Assembly (NCBI RefSeq): GCF_011684115.1
Contig: NZ_JAADJV010000001.1
Coordinates: 2,604,001-2,668,000 of the forward strand
DNA from: Rahnella aceris
GTDB taxonomy: Bacteria; Pseudomonadota; Gammaproteobacteria; Enterobacterales; Enterobacteriaceae
DNA length: 64,000 nt
Direction: 5' to 3'
Position numbers and translations under genes: made by a program. Each line of letters begins with the position of its first letter. Within the stretch, counting starts at the first letter, position 1. This document shows, in pieces, positions 8,289-17,485 of the stretch. The notes below the pieces were generated by a model. It was not told the DNA's origin, ran no database searches, and saw only the letters and a list, made by a program, of their open reading frames with translations.

Positions 8289-8867
8289 TCAGCGAGGTTT
8301 ACAGATATACACGAGTGCGGGCGGAAAATTCTTCACTACCCGGATTTTTTTCCAGGTGAAGTAACGTGATAACAATTTCTCTGACAGCTGGCTGTACTGG
8401 AATAAAACCAGCACGCCGTCTTTATCTTTCAGCTGTTGCCGTGTGGTCTGCAGAATCCTGATGCTGGTACGCAAAGGCATCGACAGCAGCGGCAGGCAGG
8501 AAAACACGGCGTCATACTGCGTGCTCATGTGCTCGGCAGAATGCGCCATCACCTGCAAACGACTATCTTTCATCTGATTAAGCTTACGCACAAACGCGGG
8601 CTGTATTTCAAAAGCCTCAAGCCTGGCATCTGCCCGCATACGGCTCAGGATGCGGCGGGTCAGAACACCGTCGGCCGCGCCCAGTTCGGCGATAGCCAGC
8701 GATGTTGTCCAGTCAATCTGGCTGAGCATCGCATGGCACAACCACGGCGACGAGGGCATCAGCGTCCCCATCGTGCGTGGTGAACTAATAAAATTCTGCA
8801 AATAAAAAAACTGATTCTGAATCGAAATCCCGGTGTTCTTAATCGTCATTCTTGCGGCATTTAACAT
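8289..8867 (-). CDS. SAM-dependent methyltransferase (phospholipid N-methyltransferase-like)
   Basis: Class I methyltransferase of 192 residues. The SAM-binding motif I is AIAELGAADGVLTRRIL (about 58-74), followed by an acidic strand end (LEAFEIQP) and FSCLPLLSM as a motif IV equivalent. The preceding segment FISSPRTMGTLMPSSP is typical of the COG3963 group (phospholipid methyltransferase/KsgA-like). AGGAGG lies 8 nt before the ATG. The acceptor is not determined by sequence. No neighbour suggests an operon. Confidence 0.75.
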   Translation of the reverse strand: MLNAARMTIKNTGISIQNQFFYLQNFISSPRTMGTLMPSSPWLCHAMLSQIDWTTSLAIAELGAADGVLTRRILSRMRADARLEAFEIQPAFVRKLNQMKDSRLQVMAHSAEHMSTQYDAVFSCLPLLSMPLRTSIRILQTTRQQLKDKDGVLVLFQYSQLSEKLLSRYFTWKKIRVVKNFPPALVYICKPR

Positions 8868-9025
8868 TCAAACGTCCTCCTGGGGATATAGACCCTTATA
8901 TCATCTTTAAATTCTTAAGAAATGATTAATAAGGGAATAAATCGCCTGAAAGGTTCATATAAAATAAATTACATGGGATGATTCTCAAAATAAATGTGAT
9001 AAGAAGCGTGATACAGGGAATAGAA

Positions 9026-9053
9026 AAGGCCAATGTCAGGTGACATTGGCCTT
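9026..9053 (-). terminator. terminator of the BhsA-like gene
   Basis: A perfect 13-bp inverted repeat AAGGCCAATGTCA/TGACATTGGCCTT with a 2-nt loop is followed on the minus strand by TTTTC. It lies about 75 nt after the stop of the BhsA-like gene. Confidence 0.75.
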
Positions 9054-9127
9054 CTCAACTTCATATAACGTCATTGAAACTAATAAGAATCAGACGAATT
9101 AAACGACTCGTTTAAAACACCAGATTT

Positions 9128-9403
9128 TTATTTATACAATTCAACGCTTGCCCGGGTCAGACTTGAATCCCCCGGTGTGTCTGCACCGATCACACGGTAG
9201 TGATTTGCACCTTTATCTGAGGCAATCTGGTTCAGCTGGTCATGCAAGCTGCCCGGAACCGTATTCGGCGCGCTCACAGACACAGTGCCCAATGACTGGT
9301 AATTACCACTTTGCGCCTGCATTTCTGTAATAGGCGTTGCAGCCAGGGCTGAGAATGAAGCAACAGTAATAGCAACAGCTGTAATTGCAGGTAACAGTTT
9401 CAT
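9128..9403 (-). CDS. BhsA/McbA family (DUF1471) periplasmic protein
   Basis: Small exported protein of 91 residues: a signal peptide (MKLLPAITAVAITVASFSALAA) and one DUF1471 domain. Family marks include LGTVSVSA near the start and GANHYRVIGAD with a C-terminal ASVELYK. Relatives such as BhsA and McbA respond to stress and affect biofilm or envelope permeability. ATG at 9403 is chosen over the upstream GTG (9412) because AAAGG is then 8 nt away and the signal peptide begins MKLL. Monocistronic with a strong terminator. Confidence 0.85.
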   Translation of the reverse strand: MKLLPAITAVAITVASFSALAATPITEMQAQSGNYQSLGTVSVSAPNTVPGSLHDQLNQIASDKGANHYRVIGADTPGDSSLTRASVELYK

Positions 9404-9797
9404 ATTACGCACCTTTCTTTCGTTAGTTTCGTTAATTAATGGGGCGGAAGCAATCCGTTGAATTAATTATCGGCGAATCAATGAAAGCGGACGTAATCGA
9501 ATGTAAAGAAATTCAACCATTGTGGTAAAAATAAGGAGACAACGAAAGTAATCTTTTCAGTCACTCTAACTGCCGCAGAAATAGAGATATTTAATGGAGA
9601 AAGTATGGAGAGTTTTCAAAGTTATTTATAACCCGCACAACTTTTGCACAAATCGACGCCGGCATGCAATCACTGTTATGATTATTTTGTATGAATTTTC
9701 TGTTGCTGTGATCGCCTGCACTGTCAGGGCTACAGAGTTCGGTTTCCCGCGCGCGCGGAGAACCTTTGCATAATCATAATGATGAAAGGGAGTATTT
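9404..9797. other. intergenic region between the BhsA-like gene and yedI
   Basis: About 390 nt between divergent genes, presumably with promoters for both. I see no convincing ORF and no strong known operator. An A-rich GAAAGGGAG lies before the yedI ATG. Confidence 0.5.
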
Positions 9798-10718
9798 ATG
9801 GCGGGTGGTAGTCTTCTGGCCTTAATCGATGATATCGCATCGATTCTTGATGATGTGGCGGCAATGAGTAAAGTCGCTGCAAAAAAAACAGCCAGCGTGC
9901 TGGGTGATGATCTGGCGCTGAATGCACAACAGGTCACGGGAGTGAAAGCCGATCGCGAATTGCCGATCGTCTGGGCCGTTGCCAAAGGCTCGATGATCAA
10001 CAAAGCCATTCTGGTTCCGCTGGCCTTACTGATCAGTGCGTTTATTCCCTGGGCCATCACCCCGTTGCTGATGATTGGCGGTGCCTATCTGTGCTACGAG
10101 GGTTTCGAAAAAATCGCCCATAAACTGATGCCGGGCGGGCATCATGAAGAAGAAAAACCGGCAGCCGCCGAAATAAAAAATGAAACAGAGGCTAAAACGC
10201 ACGAAAAAGATAAGGTCAAAGGCGCGGTGCGCACCGACTTTATTCTTTCGGCTGAAATCATCGTAATCTCGCTGGGTATTGTTTCATCGGCGCCGTTCCT
10301 TAATCAGGTTACCGTGATGGTGCTGATTGCGGTGGCAATGACTATCGGGGTTTACGGGCTGGTCGGTGCGATAGTCAAAATTGACGACGCAGGTTTGTAC
10401 CTGAGCAAGCTTGCCGGTGAAAGCAGCATCATGAAAGGTGTACGCGCCTTTGGCCGCGGCATCGTGAATCTCGCCCCCTGGCTGATGAAAATGCTTTCTG
10501 TCGTCGGCACCATCGCCATGTTCCTGGTCGGCGGCAGTATCATCAGCCACGGTCTGCCATTTATGCACAGCCTGATTGAGCCTCTGACGCACGGGCACGA
10601 AAGCTGGGTGAATACACTGATTACCGGTGCCACTGATTTAGTGGTGGGCCTGATTGTCGGTGCCGCCGTGCTGGCGCTGGTGATGACTGGACAGAAGGTG
10701 TTCGGTAAAAAATCATAA
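9798..10718 (+). CDS. yedI: inner membrane protein YedI (DUF808)
   Basis: Membrane protein of 306 residues with the DUF808 signature start MAGGSLLALIDDIASILDD. The early hydrophilic part ends at TGVKADRELPIVWAVAKGS. About six hydrophobic segments are split by a charged loop (roughly residues 112-145, rich in E, K and H). The function is unknown. GAAAGGGAG precedes the ATG. It converges on a YafE-like methyltransferase across a 10-bp hairpin. Confidence 0.92.
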   Translation: MAGGSLLALIDDIASILDDVAAMSKVAAKKTASVLGDDLALNAQQVTGVKADRELPIVWAVAKGSMINKAILVPLALLISAFIPWAITPLLMIGGAYLCYEGFEKIAHKLMPGGHHEEEKPAAAEIKNETEAKTHEKDKVKGAVRTDFILSAEIIVISLGIVSSAPFLNQVTVMVLIAVAMTIGVYGLVGAIVKIDDAGLYLSKLAGESSIMKGVRAFGRGIVNLAPWLMKMLSVVGTIAMFLVGGSIISHGLPFMHSLIEPLTHGHESWVNTLITGATDLVVGLIVGAAVLALVMTGQKVFGKKS

Positions 10719-10727
10719 TGCAGAAAC

Positions 10728-10759
10728 ATTGCGCCCTTCCTTATGCCGGAGGGCGCAAT
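10728..10759. terminator. hairpin between yedI and the YafE-like gene
   Basis: A 10-bp perfect inverted repeat ATTGCGCCCT/AGGGCGCAAT with a 12-nt loop lies between the two convergent stops. There is no clear T-run. Confidence 0.55.
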
Positions 10760-10774
10760 TCACCGCTATTCCCT

Positions 10775-11545
10775 TCAGTTCTTCGACGCCACCAGCATCA
10801 TGATATCGCTGGTGAATGTGCCGTCAGGCTGGATCTCAAAATGTTTTACCACGTCGTCAGACATCTTTTTTTGCAGCTCGCGGATAGCGACGGCGAAATG
10901 TTCAGGCGTGCGCATGCGGGCGATCCAACTGGTGAACTCCAGCGGCAAACGATCTGTCGTCACTTCACGCGCAACCAGCCCGGCTTCAGCCACCATGTTC
11001 AGCCATTCGCCTGGTGAATAGTTGCAAACATGCGAGGTGTCGCGCAGCACTTCCACGGTTTGCAGATAAATATTCAGCAACGGATGCCCCGGCGACACCA
11101 CATCCATCATGATAAATTTCCCGCCCGGCTTCAGCACACGCGCCACTTCACGCAGCGCCTGCCCGACATCATGCCAGTGGTGCGCGGAATAGCGGCTGAT
11201 AATCACATCCGCGCTGCGGTCGTCGAACGGCAGCGATTCCGCCACGCCCTGTTGCACGGTGATATTCGTCAGTTGCTTATCCCGCGCAGCCTGTGCAACC
11301 ACGTCCAGCATCTGTGACGACAAATCGTAAGCAATCACATTTTTAACCACACCTGCTGCGACAAAGCTGGCGTGCCCTGCCCCACAACCCAGATCAATGA
11401 CCCGCGCCTCGTTATAGGGTGCCAGCAACCCCGCCAGACGGTGTAAATCAGCGCCCTGCGAGTGAACCGCACTGGTCAGATAATCCTGAGCCTGTGAACC
11501 AAACTGCTTATCTACGGCCTGACTGTGAGTATTTTTTGTGTTCAT
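10775..11545 (-). CDS. YafE-like class I methyltransferase
   Basis: SAM-dependent methyltransferase of 256 residues in the UbiE/YafE group. Motif I is VIDLGCGAGHASF, motif II ends in AYDLS, motif IV is ADVIISRYSAHHWHD, and ALREVARVLKPGGKF is the typical post-IV helix and strand. The substrate is unknown. The second of two adjacent ATG codons (11545) is chosen because it gives a 5-nt spacing to AGGAG. It is transcribed divergently from the XRE regulator next door, which may control it. Confidence 0.82.
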   Translation of the reverse strand: MNTKNTHSQAVDKQFGSQAQDYLTSAVHSQGADLHRLAGLLAPYNEARVIDLGCGAGHASFVAAGVVKNVIAYDLSSQMLDVVAQAARDKQLTNITVQQGVAESLPFDDRSADVIISRYSAHHWHDVGQALREVARVLKPGGKFIMMDVVSPGHPLLNIYLQTVEVLRDTSHVCNYSPGEWLNMVAEAGLVAREVTTDRLPLEFTSWIARMRTPEHFAVAIRELQKKMSDDVVKHFEIQPDGTFTSDIMMLVASKN

Positions 11546-11683
11546 CATTGCTCCTGTCTGTCTTGTTTTTGTAATAAGAATGCGGGTTTCAAATGACCTC
11601 AAAATCACTATAGGCATTGTTCTATACGGGTACAATATGAGCGTTTATACTGGTATCAATTACACCCTGTTTAAGTGAATATT

Positions 11684-12475
11684 ATGATTGATAACGCAGA
11701 GTCGCTCAGCGGACCGAAAGCGCTGGGCACGTTTTTACGGACTCACCGCGAACGCGTGACGCCGGAAATGGTCGGGCTTCCCGGTTCACCACGCCGCAGA
11801 ACCAGCGGTTTGCGCCGCGAAGAACTGGCACAAATCAGCGGGATCAGCGCAACGTGGTATACGTGGATTGAACAGGGGCGCGATGTGTCCATTTCCGCTG
11901 CGACCCTTGACAGCCTGGCCAAAGCGCTGCGCATGGAACCTGCGGCACGAGAGTATTTATTCAGTCTGGCGTCGGTGAAAGATCCGCAGGTATTACCCTC
12001 TTCCGGCGCACCGGACGCCAGCCTGAAAGAGTGTGTCAGTCAGTTCGCCTGCCCCGGTTATCTGCTCGACAGTAGCTGGAATGTACTGGCGTGGAATCCG
12101 CAAGCGGAGGCGTTGTTCAGTGGCTGGCTGGGGGTTGATGAACACCCTAATTTGCTGGATTTTATGTTCCTGCATCCGCTGGCACGCCAGTTGGTCACAA
12201 ACTGGCCGGAACGCGCCAAACGTGTAGTGGCGGAGTTTCGTGCCGAGACCAGCCATTACGCCCATTCTGAAACAGTCCGTCAGTCGGTAATCAGCCTGCG
12301 CGATCGCAGTCACGAGTTCAATCAGTGGTGGTCGCAGCAGGAAGTGCTGGCGCGTGAAGGCGGTGAACGCCGTTTTCATCATCCGCTTCAGGGCGAAATC
12401 TGTTACCGGCAACAGACATTTTTCCCTGCCGGATATGCAGAATGTAAGCTGGTGATTCTGGTGCCGGAAGCGTAA
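11684..12475 (+). CDS. XRE-family regulator with MmyB-like ligand domain
   Basis: Transcriptional regulator of 263 residues. The N-terminal helix-turn-helix (about 10-80) has the signature RRRTSGLRREELAQISGISATWYTWIEQGR. A MmyB-like PAS-type ligand-binding domain follows from about residue 105 (PGYLLDSSWNVLAWN, then NLLDFMFLHP). An ATG at 11684 is used; GTG at 11675 in the same frame is possible, and neither has a strong ribosome site. Divergent from the YafE-like methyltransferase gene across 138 nt. Confidence 0.82.
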   Translation: MIDNAESLSGPKALGTFLRTHRERVTPEMVGLPGSPRRRTSGLRREELAQISGISATWYTWIEQGRDVSISAATLDSLAKALRMEPAAREYLFSLASVKDPQVLPSSGAPDASLKECVSQFACPGYLLDSSWNVLAWNPQAEALFSGWLGVDEHPNLLDFMFLHPLARQLVTNWPERAKRVVAEFRAETSHYAHSETVRQSVISLRDRSHEFNQWWSQQEVLAREGGERRFHHPLQGEICYRQQTFFPAGYAECKLVILVPEA

Positions 12476-12613
12476 AAAACGAGGGTGGCCAGCTTGCTGT
12501 TTTTTCTCGTTTAACTGGCGTTTTCACCAATTGACATACAGATGCCGGATATGTGAGGCTGATTTTTTTGGTTTCCTAAAATAATTGGTTTCCTCCATGA
12601 CAGGATAATGCCC

Positions 12614-13162
12614 ATGATGACTCGCCAGATCTATCAGGATGAAGAATTCGAAATTCGTGTAGCGACCGAACTTGAGGCCGTCACGCATTTAGCGGCGGTT
12701 AAAGCCTCCGTGAAGGAAATTGGCGCATGGGAATCCTGGTGTACGGATAAATATTCGCTTGAAGACAGCCGGAAATATCTGGCCGACAGCGAGCAGAAAC
12801 GCCATCGCGGCGCAGAATTCAATTTCTGTGTATTTGAGCGCTCAGGCGGTAATCTGATTGGCAGTGTGGGCATCAACCGCATCACGCCGGAGTATAAATT
12901 CGCCAATCTCGGTTACTGGATCCGCACCGGTTATACCGGCCGCGGACTGGCGACGCTGGCAGCCAGATCGGCGGCGCGCTTTGCGTTTACCGAGCTGGAG
13001 CTGACCCGTCTGGAAATCGTGGTAATGGAAGGCAATGACCACAGCCGACGGGTGGCGGAAAAAACGGGCGCGATATCAGAAGGTCTGCACCGCAACCGGC
13101 TTTATTATCACGGCCAGCCGCGTGACGCCTGGATGTATTCCCTGATCCCGGGCGATCTCTGA
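12614..13162 (+). CDS. GNAT family N-acetyltransferase (RimJ/RimL-like)
   Basis: GNAT acetyltransferase of 182 residues. The acetyl-CoA-binding segment is GYTGRGLATLAARSAARFAF, preceded by the beta strand LGYWI and followed by LTRLEIVVMEGN and the RimL-type C-terminal EGLHRNRLYYHGQPRDAWMYSL. The target is not predictable. ATG at 12614 has AGGA 8 nt upstream, better than 12608 (2 nt). Two direct copies of TTGGTTTCCT (12569-12578, 12585-12594) lie just before the gene. Confidence 0.82.
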   Translation: MMTRQIYQDEEFEIRVATELEAVTHLAAVKASVKEIGAWESWCTDKYSLEDSRKYLADSEQKRHRGAEFNFCVFERSGGNLIGSVGINRITPEYKFANLGYWIRTGYTGRGLATLAARSAARFAFTELELTRLEIVVMEGNDHSRRVAEKTGAISEGLHRNRLYYHGQPRDAWMYSLIPGDL

Positions 13163-13195
13163 GACTGGTTTCACAAAAAGATAAGGCAACAGAAC

Positions 13196-14041
13196 ATGAC
13201 TTTTTCTACCCATACCGTATCTACCGACTGGCTGGCGAAGAATCTGAACTCACCGGACGTGGTCATTATCGATTGTCGTAAATCCAAACCGGGCATTACA
13301 CCGCCCCTAGATTTCCACGCAAAATATCTCGAAGCGCATATTCCCAATGCGATTTATGTGGAAGTCGACAGCATCTCTGATTGCACGACCGGCCTGCCAC
13401 ACATGATGCCGACAGCGGAAGAATTCGCTGCGTCGATGAGCCGTTTAGGCGTGGCCGATACGCAAACCATCGTCCTTTATGACGAAGGCGATTTATTCTC
13501 CGCGCCACGCGTGTGGTGGATGCTGACCAGTTTCGGAGCCAAAAGCGTACGCGTGCTGGATGGCGGTCTGAACGCATGGATTGCCGAAGGTAAGCCGGCG
13601 CAAAGTGGCGAGCACACCCGCGTGCCCACGACGTTCAACGCCGGACTGGTGCGTCCGGTGGTCGTGAGCGCAGAACAGGTCAAAGATGCCATCGGTAACG
13701 TGCAGATTATCGACGCCCGTTCACTGGCGCGTTTCAAAGCCGAGGCACCGGAACCGCGTCCCGGGCTGCACGGCGGTCATATTCCCGGCAGCCTGAGTGT
13801 TCCGTTTACCGAATTGACGCAGGACGGACACCTGAAATCACCGCAGGATCTGAAGGCAACGTTTGAGCGTCTGGGTGTGGATCTGAATAAACCGGTGATC
13901 ACCAGTTGCGGATCCGGCGTGACGGCCGCCGCACTGGCATTTGGGCTGGATTCTCTGGGTGTTAAAGACGTGCTGCTGTATGACGGTTCGTGGGCTGAAT
14001 GGGGCGATATTAACGAAGATTTTCCGATCGAAACGCACTGA
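13196..14041 (+). CDS. sseA: 3-mercaptopyruvate sulfurtransferase
   Basis: Two-domain rhodanese of 281 residues, matching E. coli SseA in length. The inactive N-terminal domain spans about 5-140. The C-terminal domain carries the catalytic C238 in the loop CGSGVTA, the variant that marks mercaptopyruvate rather than thiosulfate as substrate. It transfers sulfane sulfur to acceptors such as cyanide or thioredoxin in the cytoplasm. It ends in a strong terminator shared with the convergent PhnD-like gene. Confidence 0.92.
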   Translation: MTFSTHTVSTDWLAKNLNSPDVVIIDCRKSKPGITPPLDFHAKYLEAHIPNAIYVEVDSISDCTTGLPHMMPTAEEFAASMSRLGVADTQTIVLYDEGDLFSAPRVWWMLTSFGAKSVRVLDGGLNAWIAEGKPAQSGEHTRVPTTFNAGLVRPVVVSAEQVKDAIGNVQIIDARSLARFKAEAPEPRPGLHGGHIPGSLSVPFTELTQDGHLKSPQDLKATFERLGVDLNKPVITSCGSGVTAAALAFGLDSLGVKDVLLYDGSWAEWGDINEDFPIETH

Positions 14042-14064
14042 TCCCATGATGCAGAAAAACGACA

Positions 14065-14089
14065 ACCGGGCACCGTGCCCGGTTTTTTT
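14065..14089 (+). terminator. sseA terminator
   Basis: A GC-rich stem ACCGGGCAC/GTGCCCGGT is followed by a run of T residues, 24 nt after the sseA stop. The T-run touches the stop codon of the convergent PhnD-like gene. Confidence 0.85.
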
Positions 14090-14894
14090 ATGTCGTTTTT
14101 TGCAATGCAGGCATCAGCTCACTGACGCCAAACGCCTGAGCTAATGCTTTCATCTGGCTGATGACGCGGTAAGCCTGCCGCGGCACTTCGGTAAATCCTT
14201 CAATAAGTAAGGGATGACTGATCGGTTCATCCACGATGTCATGTAACGCCTGCCGCAAAATTGCCAGATCCTCCGCAGAGGTCTCCGGAGAAGTAATCAA
14301 CGGTAAACCCGGTACAGCAGCCGTTTGTCCGATCACCGCCAGCCCGCTGAGGGAGCGGGGTTCGCTACGGCGCAGGAGTTCCAGCGTCACGCAGTCAATT
14401 GCCGCCAGGTCGGCGAGATTCTGCTGAACGTAATGAAGCGATTCGCGGTGGCTGCCGGTCGCCGTCGCCCGCGAGAAAAATGCTCCGTCTTGGGCCAGCG
14501 GCGCGACCAGTGCACGCAGGCTGTTATAACCTGACTGGGAGTCGGTGCTGTTAAACGCCAGCCGCCGGTGACGGAAACCGGCCAGATGCAATCCGGCATC
14601 CTCCTCACGCGCCAGCAAAAAACTACGGTAACGGAAACCATCGCAACCGGGGGCGTGATAACTGAATGTGCCTACCAGCTGAACCTGCGGCAAGCTTTCC
14701 ATCAGCGGGAAACCGCAGGTCTGGCTGAGCAGTAAATCCGGCGCCTGCCAATGTGAGAATAAATCCTGCGGCCAGTTAAGCCTGTCCGGCGTGGAGGCGA
14801 GGCCAAGTTGCCTGAGTTTTTGGCGTAACACTCCGGCGAACGCTTCCACATCAGCGGGAGAAACCGCGTACATCGGCAAAGACATCAGCATCAT
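14088..14894 (-). CDS. PhnD-like phosphate/phosphonate-type binding protein, no signal peptide
   Basis: Protein of 268 residues resembling the PhnD-type periplasmic binding fold (PF12974): DLLLSQTCGFPL, then AFNSTDSQSGYNSLRALV and a later segment AAIDCVTLELLRR. No signal peptide or lipobox is visible at the N-terminus (MMLMSLPMYAVSP), so it may be cytoplasmic, or the family's transport role may not apply. No permease or ATPase genes are adjacent. It starts 12 nt after the desaturase stop with GGAG upstream, so the two are co-expressed. Confidence 0.7.
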   Translation of the reverse strand: MMLMSLPMYAVSPADVEAFAGVLRQKLRQLGLASTPDRLNWPQDLFSHWQAPDLLLSQTCGFPLMESLPQVQLVGTFSYHAPGCDGFRYRSFLLAREEDAGLHLAGFRHRRLAFNSTDSQSGYNSLRALVAPLAQDGAFFSRATATGSHRESLHYVQQNLADLAAIDCVTLELLRRSEPRSLSGLAVIGQTAAVPGLPLITSPETSAEDLAILRQALHDIVDEPISHPLLIEGFTEVPRQAYRVISQMKALAQAFGVSELMPALQKTT

Positions 14895-14906
14895 CTGGCC
14901 ACTCCG

Positions 14907-15914
14907 TCAGGGGGTATCCTGCTGATAATCATAGTCGCCTGGCACGGATTGCGCCGGAGATTTCCCGGCGGCAAAAGGATGAGCTTCGACGTCAACGGGT
15001 GTCTGCGTGTGGTCACGGAACCACTGGCGATAGCCGTGCACCACAAAACCCCCGCTGCGCTGAATATAGGCTTCGCGGTCAGAGACATAGATCTGGCGCA
15101 GCGCATACCATGGCACGCCGGGTAAATCGTGATGCACCAGATGATAATTCAGATTCAGAAACAGTAAACGCCACAAAAAACCGGCTTCATTCAGCGTTGA
15201 TCTGGCCTGCGGCGCATGCTCTGCGCGATGCTCAAAGAAAGAACGAACTTTGGTCAGACTGAGTGCCGGATAACTTACTGCGAAAATAAAATACAGCGGC
15301 GACAGCCCGCGTTGCGCCATCCCGCTGAACACAACCACCAGCAATGCGCCATGTATCAGCCACATCCCCACTGTGCGCCACTCACCGCGTAACACGGCTA
15401 TCAGCGCGCCGGTCAGCGTACTGACGATATCCAGTAACGGGCCAATGAGCATTCTTCCCGGCAAGGTATTGCGCAGACGGACAACGGCCTTCATGGCGGG
15501 CGACAGAGTTTCCCAACTGGCGCGGCTGAAATAATAGGCTTCAGGATCATCGCCGGGCAGCGTCAGATGTTCATTGCGGTGATGTTGCAGATGCGTGTCG
15601 CGATACAGGCCATAGGGATACCAGACCGCCAGCGGCAGCGTGCCAATCAGCTGATTCAGCCAGGGTTTGCGGGTCGGATGCCCGTGGATGAGTTCATGTT
15701 GCAGCGACATATACCAGGTCGTGAACCAGATAAGCACAGGCGTTGCGAGCCATGGCCCGAGATTATTCCAGAAATACACTGCCGCAAACCAGCCGCTGTA
15801 AACCGAGACAATCAGTAGCCAGGTGGGGATTTCCCACCGCCACCAGAAATGGTGTGAGCGGAGGGTGATTTTGGCCCGCTGACGGGCGCTGAGGTAAAAC
15901 GAAGAGGACGCCAT
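14907..15914 (-). CDS. membrane fatty acid desaturase family protein
   Basis: Membrane di-iron desaturase/hydroxylase of 335 residues with four TM-like segments. The histidine boxes are HELIHGH (73-79), HLQHH (108-112) and HLVHH (258-262), with an extra FEHR (227-230). These ligands define the FA_desaturase fold acting on lipid acyl chains or related hydrophobic substrates. It is the upstream gene of a pair with the PhnD-like protein. The neighbourhood (agp, two pagP genes) is also envelope-directed, but a shared pathway is only a suggestion. Confidence 0.85.
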   Translation of the reverse strand: MASSSFYLSARQRAKITLRSHHFWWRWEIPTWLLIVSVYSGWFAAVYFWNNLGPWLATPVLIWFTTWYMSLQHELIHGHPTRKPWLNQLIGTLPLAVWYPYGLYRDTHLQHHRNEHLTLPGDDPEAYYFSRASWETLSPAMKAVVRLRNTLPGRMLIGPLLDIVSTLTGALIAVLRGEWRTVGMWLIHGALLVVVFSGMAQRGLSPLYFIFAVSYPALSLTKVRSFFEHRAEHAPQARSTLNEAGFLWRLLFLNLNYHLVHHDLPGVPWYALRQIYVSDREAYIQRSGGFVVHGYRQWFRDHTQTPVDVEAHPFAAGKSPAQSVPGDYDYQQDTP

Positions 15915-16014
15915 AATGTGCCAGAGTCAGGGAACCTGACACATTATCGGGTAACGAATGGATGCCGCTAACTAACTTAAATCACTATCTATTGCCAGCT
16001 AGCGGCTAACAGAC

Positions 16015-17316
16015 TCAGCCCTTCATATCTTTTTGTAGTGCCTGAGTAAATTGTTCCATCGGGCAGAAGCCCTGTTTGTCGGTGGTACATCCTTCAATGT
16101 GCAGCGTCACACGTTCCGGCGGATTTTTCAGACTCAGCGCCACATTGTTGCGGATCTGACGGGCGGTCGGATAAACGTATTCAATTTTCATCAGATCCTT
16201 ATCCGCTTTCTTGTCATGCCAGCGCTGGAAGACCACCGTGCCGCTGATAGGCGTCCGCTCGTACTGCCCCGGCAACTGATAATCCTGCGTTTTCAGTGCG
16301 GCCAGCAAGGAAGCGATATTCGAATCGTGCCCGACCAGCACCGCCAGTTTTGCCTGTTGCGCGGCTTTCTGATCGGCGGTTGACGCCAGTTTCGGGTCCA
16401 GCGCACCGGCAATAAAGGTCAGCAATGGTTTAGCCGCGTTGGCAGCAATCGCCGGCGAGCCGAAAAGTGTTTCGTGATACAGATTTTTGATGGTTTCCAG
16501 CTTCGTCCATTGGTCTGGCGTATCAATTTTACCCCAGGCAACATCCTTCATCGGGAAACCTTCGTAGTACTGCAACATGAACGCATCGGTCGCCCCGGTG
16601 GCCATACGCAGCGGGCCGGTAATGCCCGGTTCTTTGCCCTGTGTCAGCACCACGTCTGACGGCTGCGAAGCCAGATCGCACTGCTGTTTCTCTTTACAGA
16701 TTTTACTGTTTTTATAATCGAGGATGCTTTCCAGCAACTGATAGTTCGGCTTGAGACGCTGATTCAATCCCGTCAGACCGCCCTCGCCTGCGTGCTGACT
16801 AATGGAATTCAGCGCACTGGTTTTGAAGGTATCGTTCACTTCTGCGGTAATAATCGGGTTAAACACCGGATCCATCTTGCCGATTTCTACGCGGTTAAGC
16901 ACCGCGACATCGCAGCCGGGAAAAGCGCCGGTGGTGAAGTGTTTCGCGGTATCAATGGTGCGCGGCAAACTGTTGGCGTAGGTAAAGACCTGCGCATTTT
17001 CAGGGCACCCGGCGGCAGGCAGCAGTTTGTCTTTCGCCAGCCAGGCACGGAAATAATGCCCCATATGTTCGGAAACCTGACCGCCTTTCGGTGTCAGCAA
17101 ACCGCCTTCGGTTTTCCATACCGGCCAGGTGTGTGTTGTCGATTCGGCCAGCACATCGCCATAATTGACCAACGGGGCGCGGATACCGTGCCGGCTAAGC
17201 ACCAGAACCTGTTGCAGTTCTAAATTATCGGACTGGGCGGCCTGAGCGACGGGCAACGTGAGAGGTAAAACGCAGGCAAGTGCAGACAATGCAAAATAAC
17301 GGGATGCTTTTTTCAC
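16015..17316 (-). CDS. agp: periplasmic glucose-1-phosphatase / histidine acid phosphatase
   Basis: Histidine acid phosphatase very similar to E. coli Agp, which hydrolyses glucose 1-phosphate (and phytate at one position) in the periplasm. The signal peptide covers about 1-27. The catalytic RHGIRAP begins at R42 with nucleophile H43, and the proton donor lies in VGHDSNIAS. Paired cysteines at the C-terminus (GCTTDKQGFC) are typical. GTG at 17316 is chosen because AGAGGA lies just upstream and the signal peptide then begins MKKAS; the longer ORF to 17379 adds an unrelated leader. This gives 433 residues. Confidence 0.92.
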   Translation of the reverse strand: MKKASRYFALSALACVLPLTLPVAQAAQSDNLELQQVLVLSRHGIRAPLVNYGDVLAESTTHTWPVWKTEGGLLTPKGGQVSEHMGHYFRAWLAKDKLLPAAGCPENAQVFTYANSLPRTIDTAKHFTTGAFPGCDVAVLNRVEIGKMDPVFNPIITAEVNDTFKTSALNSISQHAGEGGLTGLNQRLKPNYQLLESILDYKNSKICKEKQQCDLASQPSDVVLTQGKEPGITGPLRMATGATDAFMLQYYEGFPMKDVAWGKIDTPDQWTKLETIKNLYHETLFGSPAIAANAAKPLLTFIAGALDPKLASTADQKAAQQAKLAVLVGHDSNIASLLAALKTQDYQLPGQYERTPISGTVVFQRWHDKKADKDLMKIEYVYPTARQIRNNVALSLKNPPERVTLHIEGCTTDKQGFCPMEQFTQALQKDMKG

Positions 17317-17364
17317 GAGTGATCCTCTTGATGAAGTGTTTTGTAGATTCCCTGAAAACAAAAA

Positions 17365-17398
17365 CACCGCAGAAGCCAACAGATTGATTCCTGCGGTG
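17365..17398 (-). terminator. pagP (downstream copy) terminator
   Basis: Stem CACCGCAG/CTGCGGTG, followed on the minus strand by TTTTTGTTTT, lies between the first pagP stop and the agp start. Confidence 0.7.
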
Positions 17399-17485
17399 AA
17401 TTTTTAGCATAGTGGAATATTCATCAGAAGTGGGGGATCAGGTTCACAACCTGTGGCCGGGCTTTGTACAGTCACAAAAAACGCA

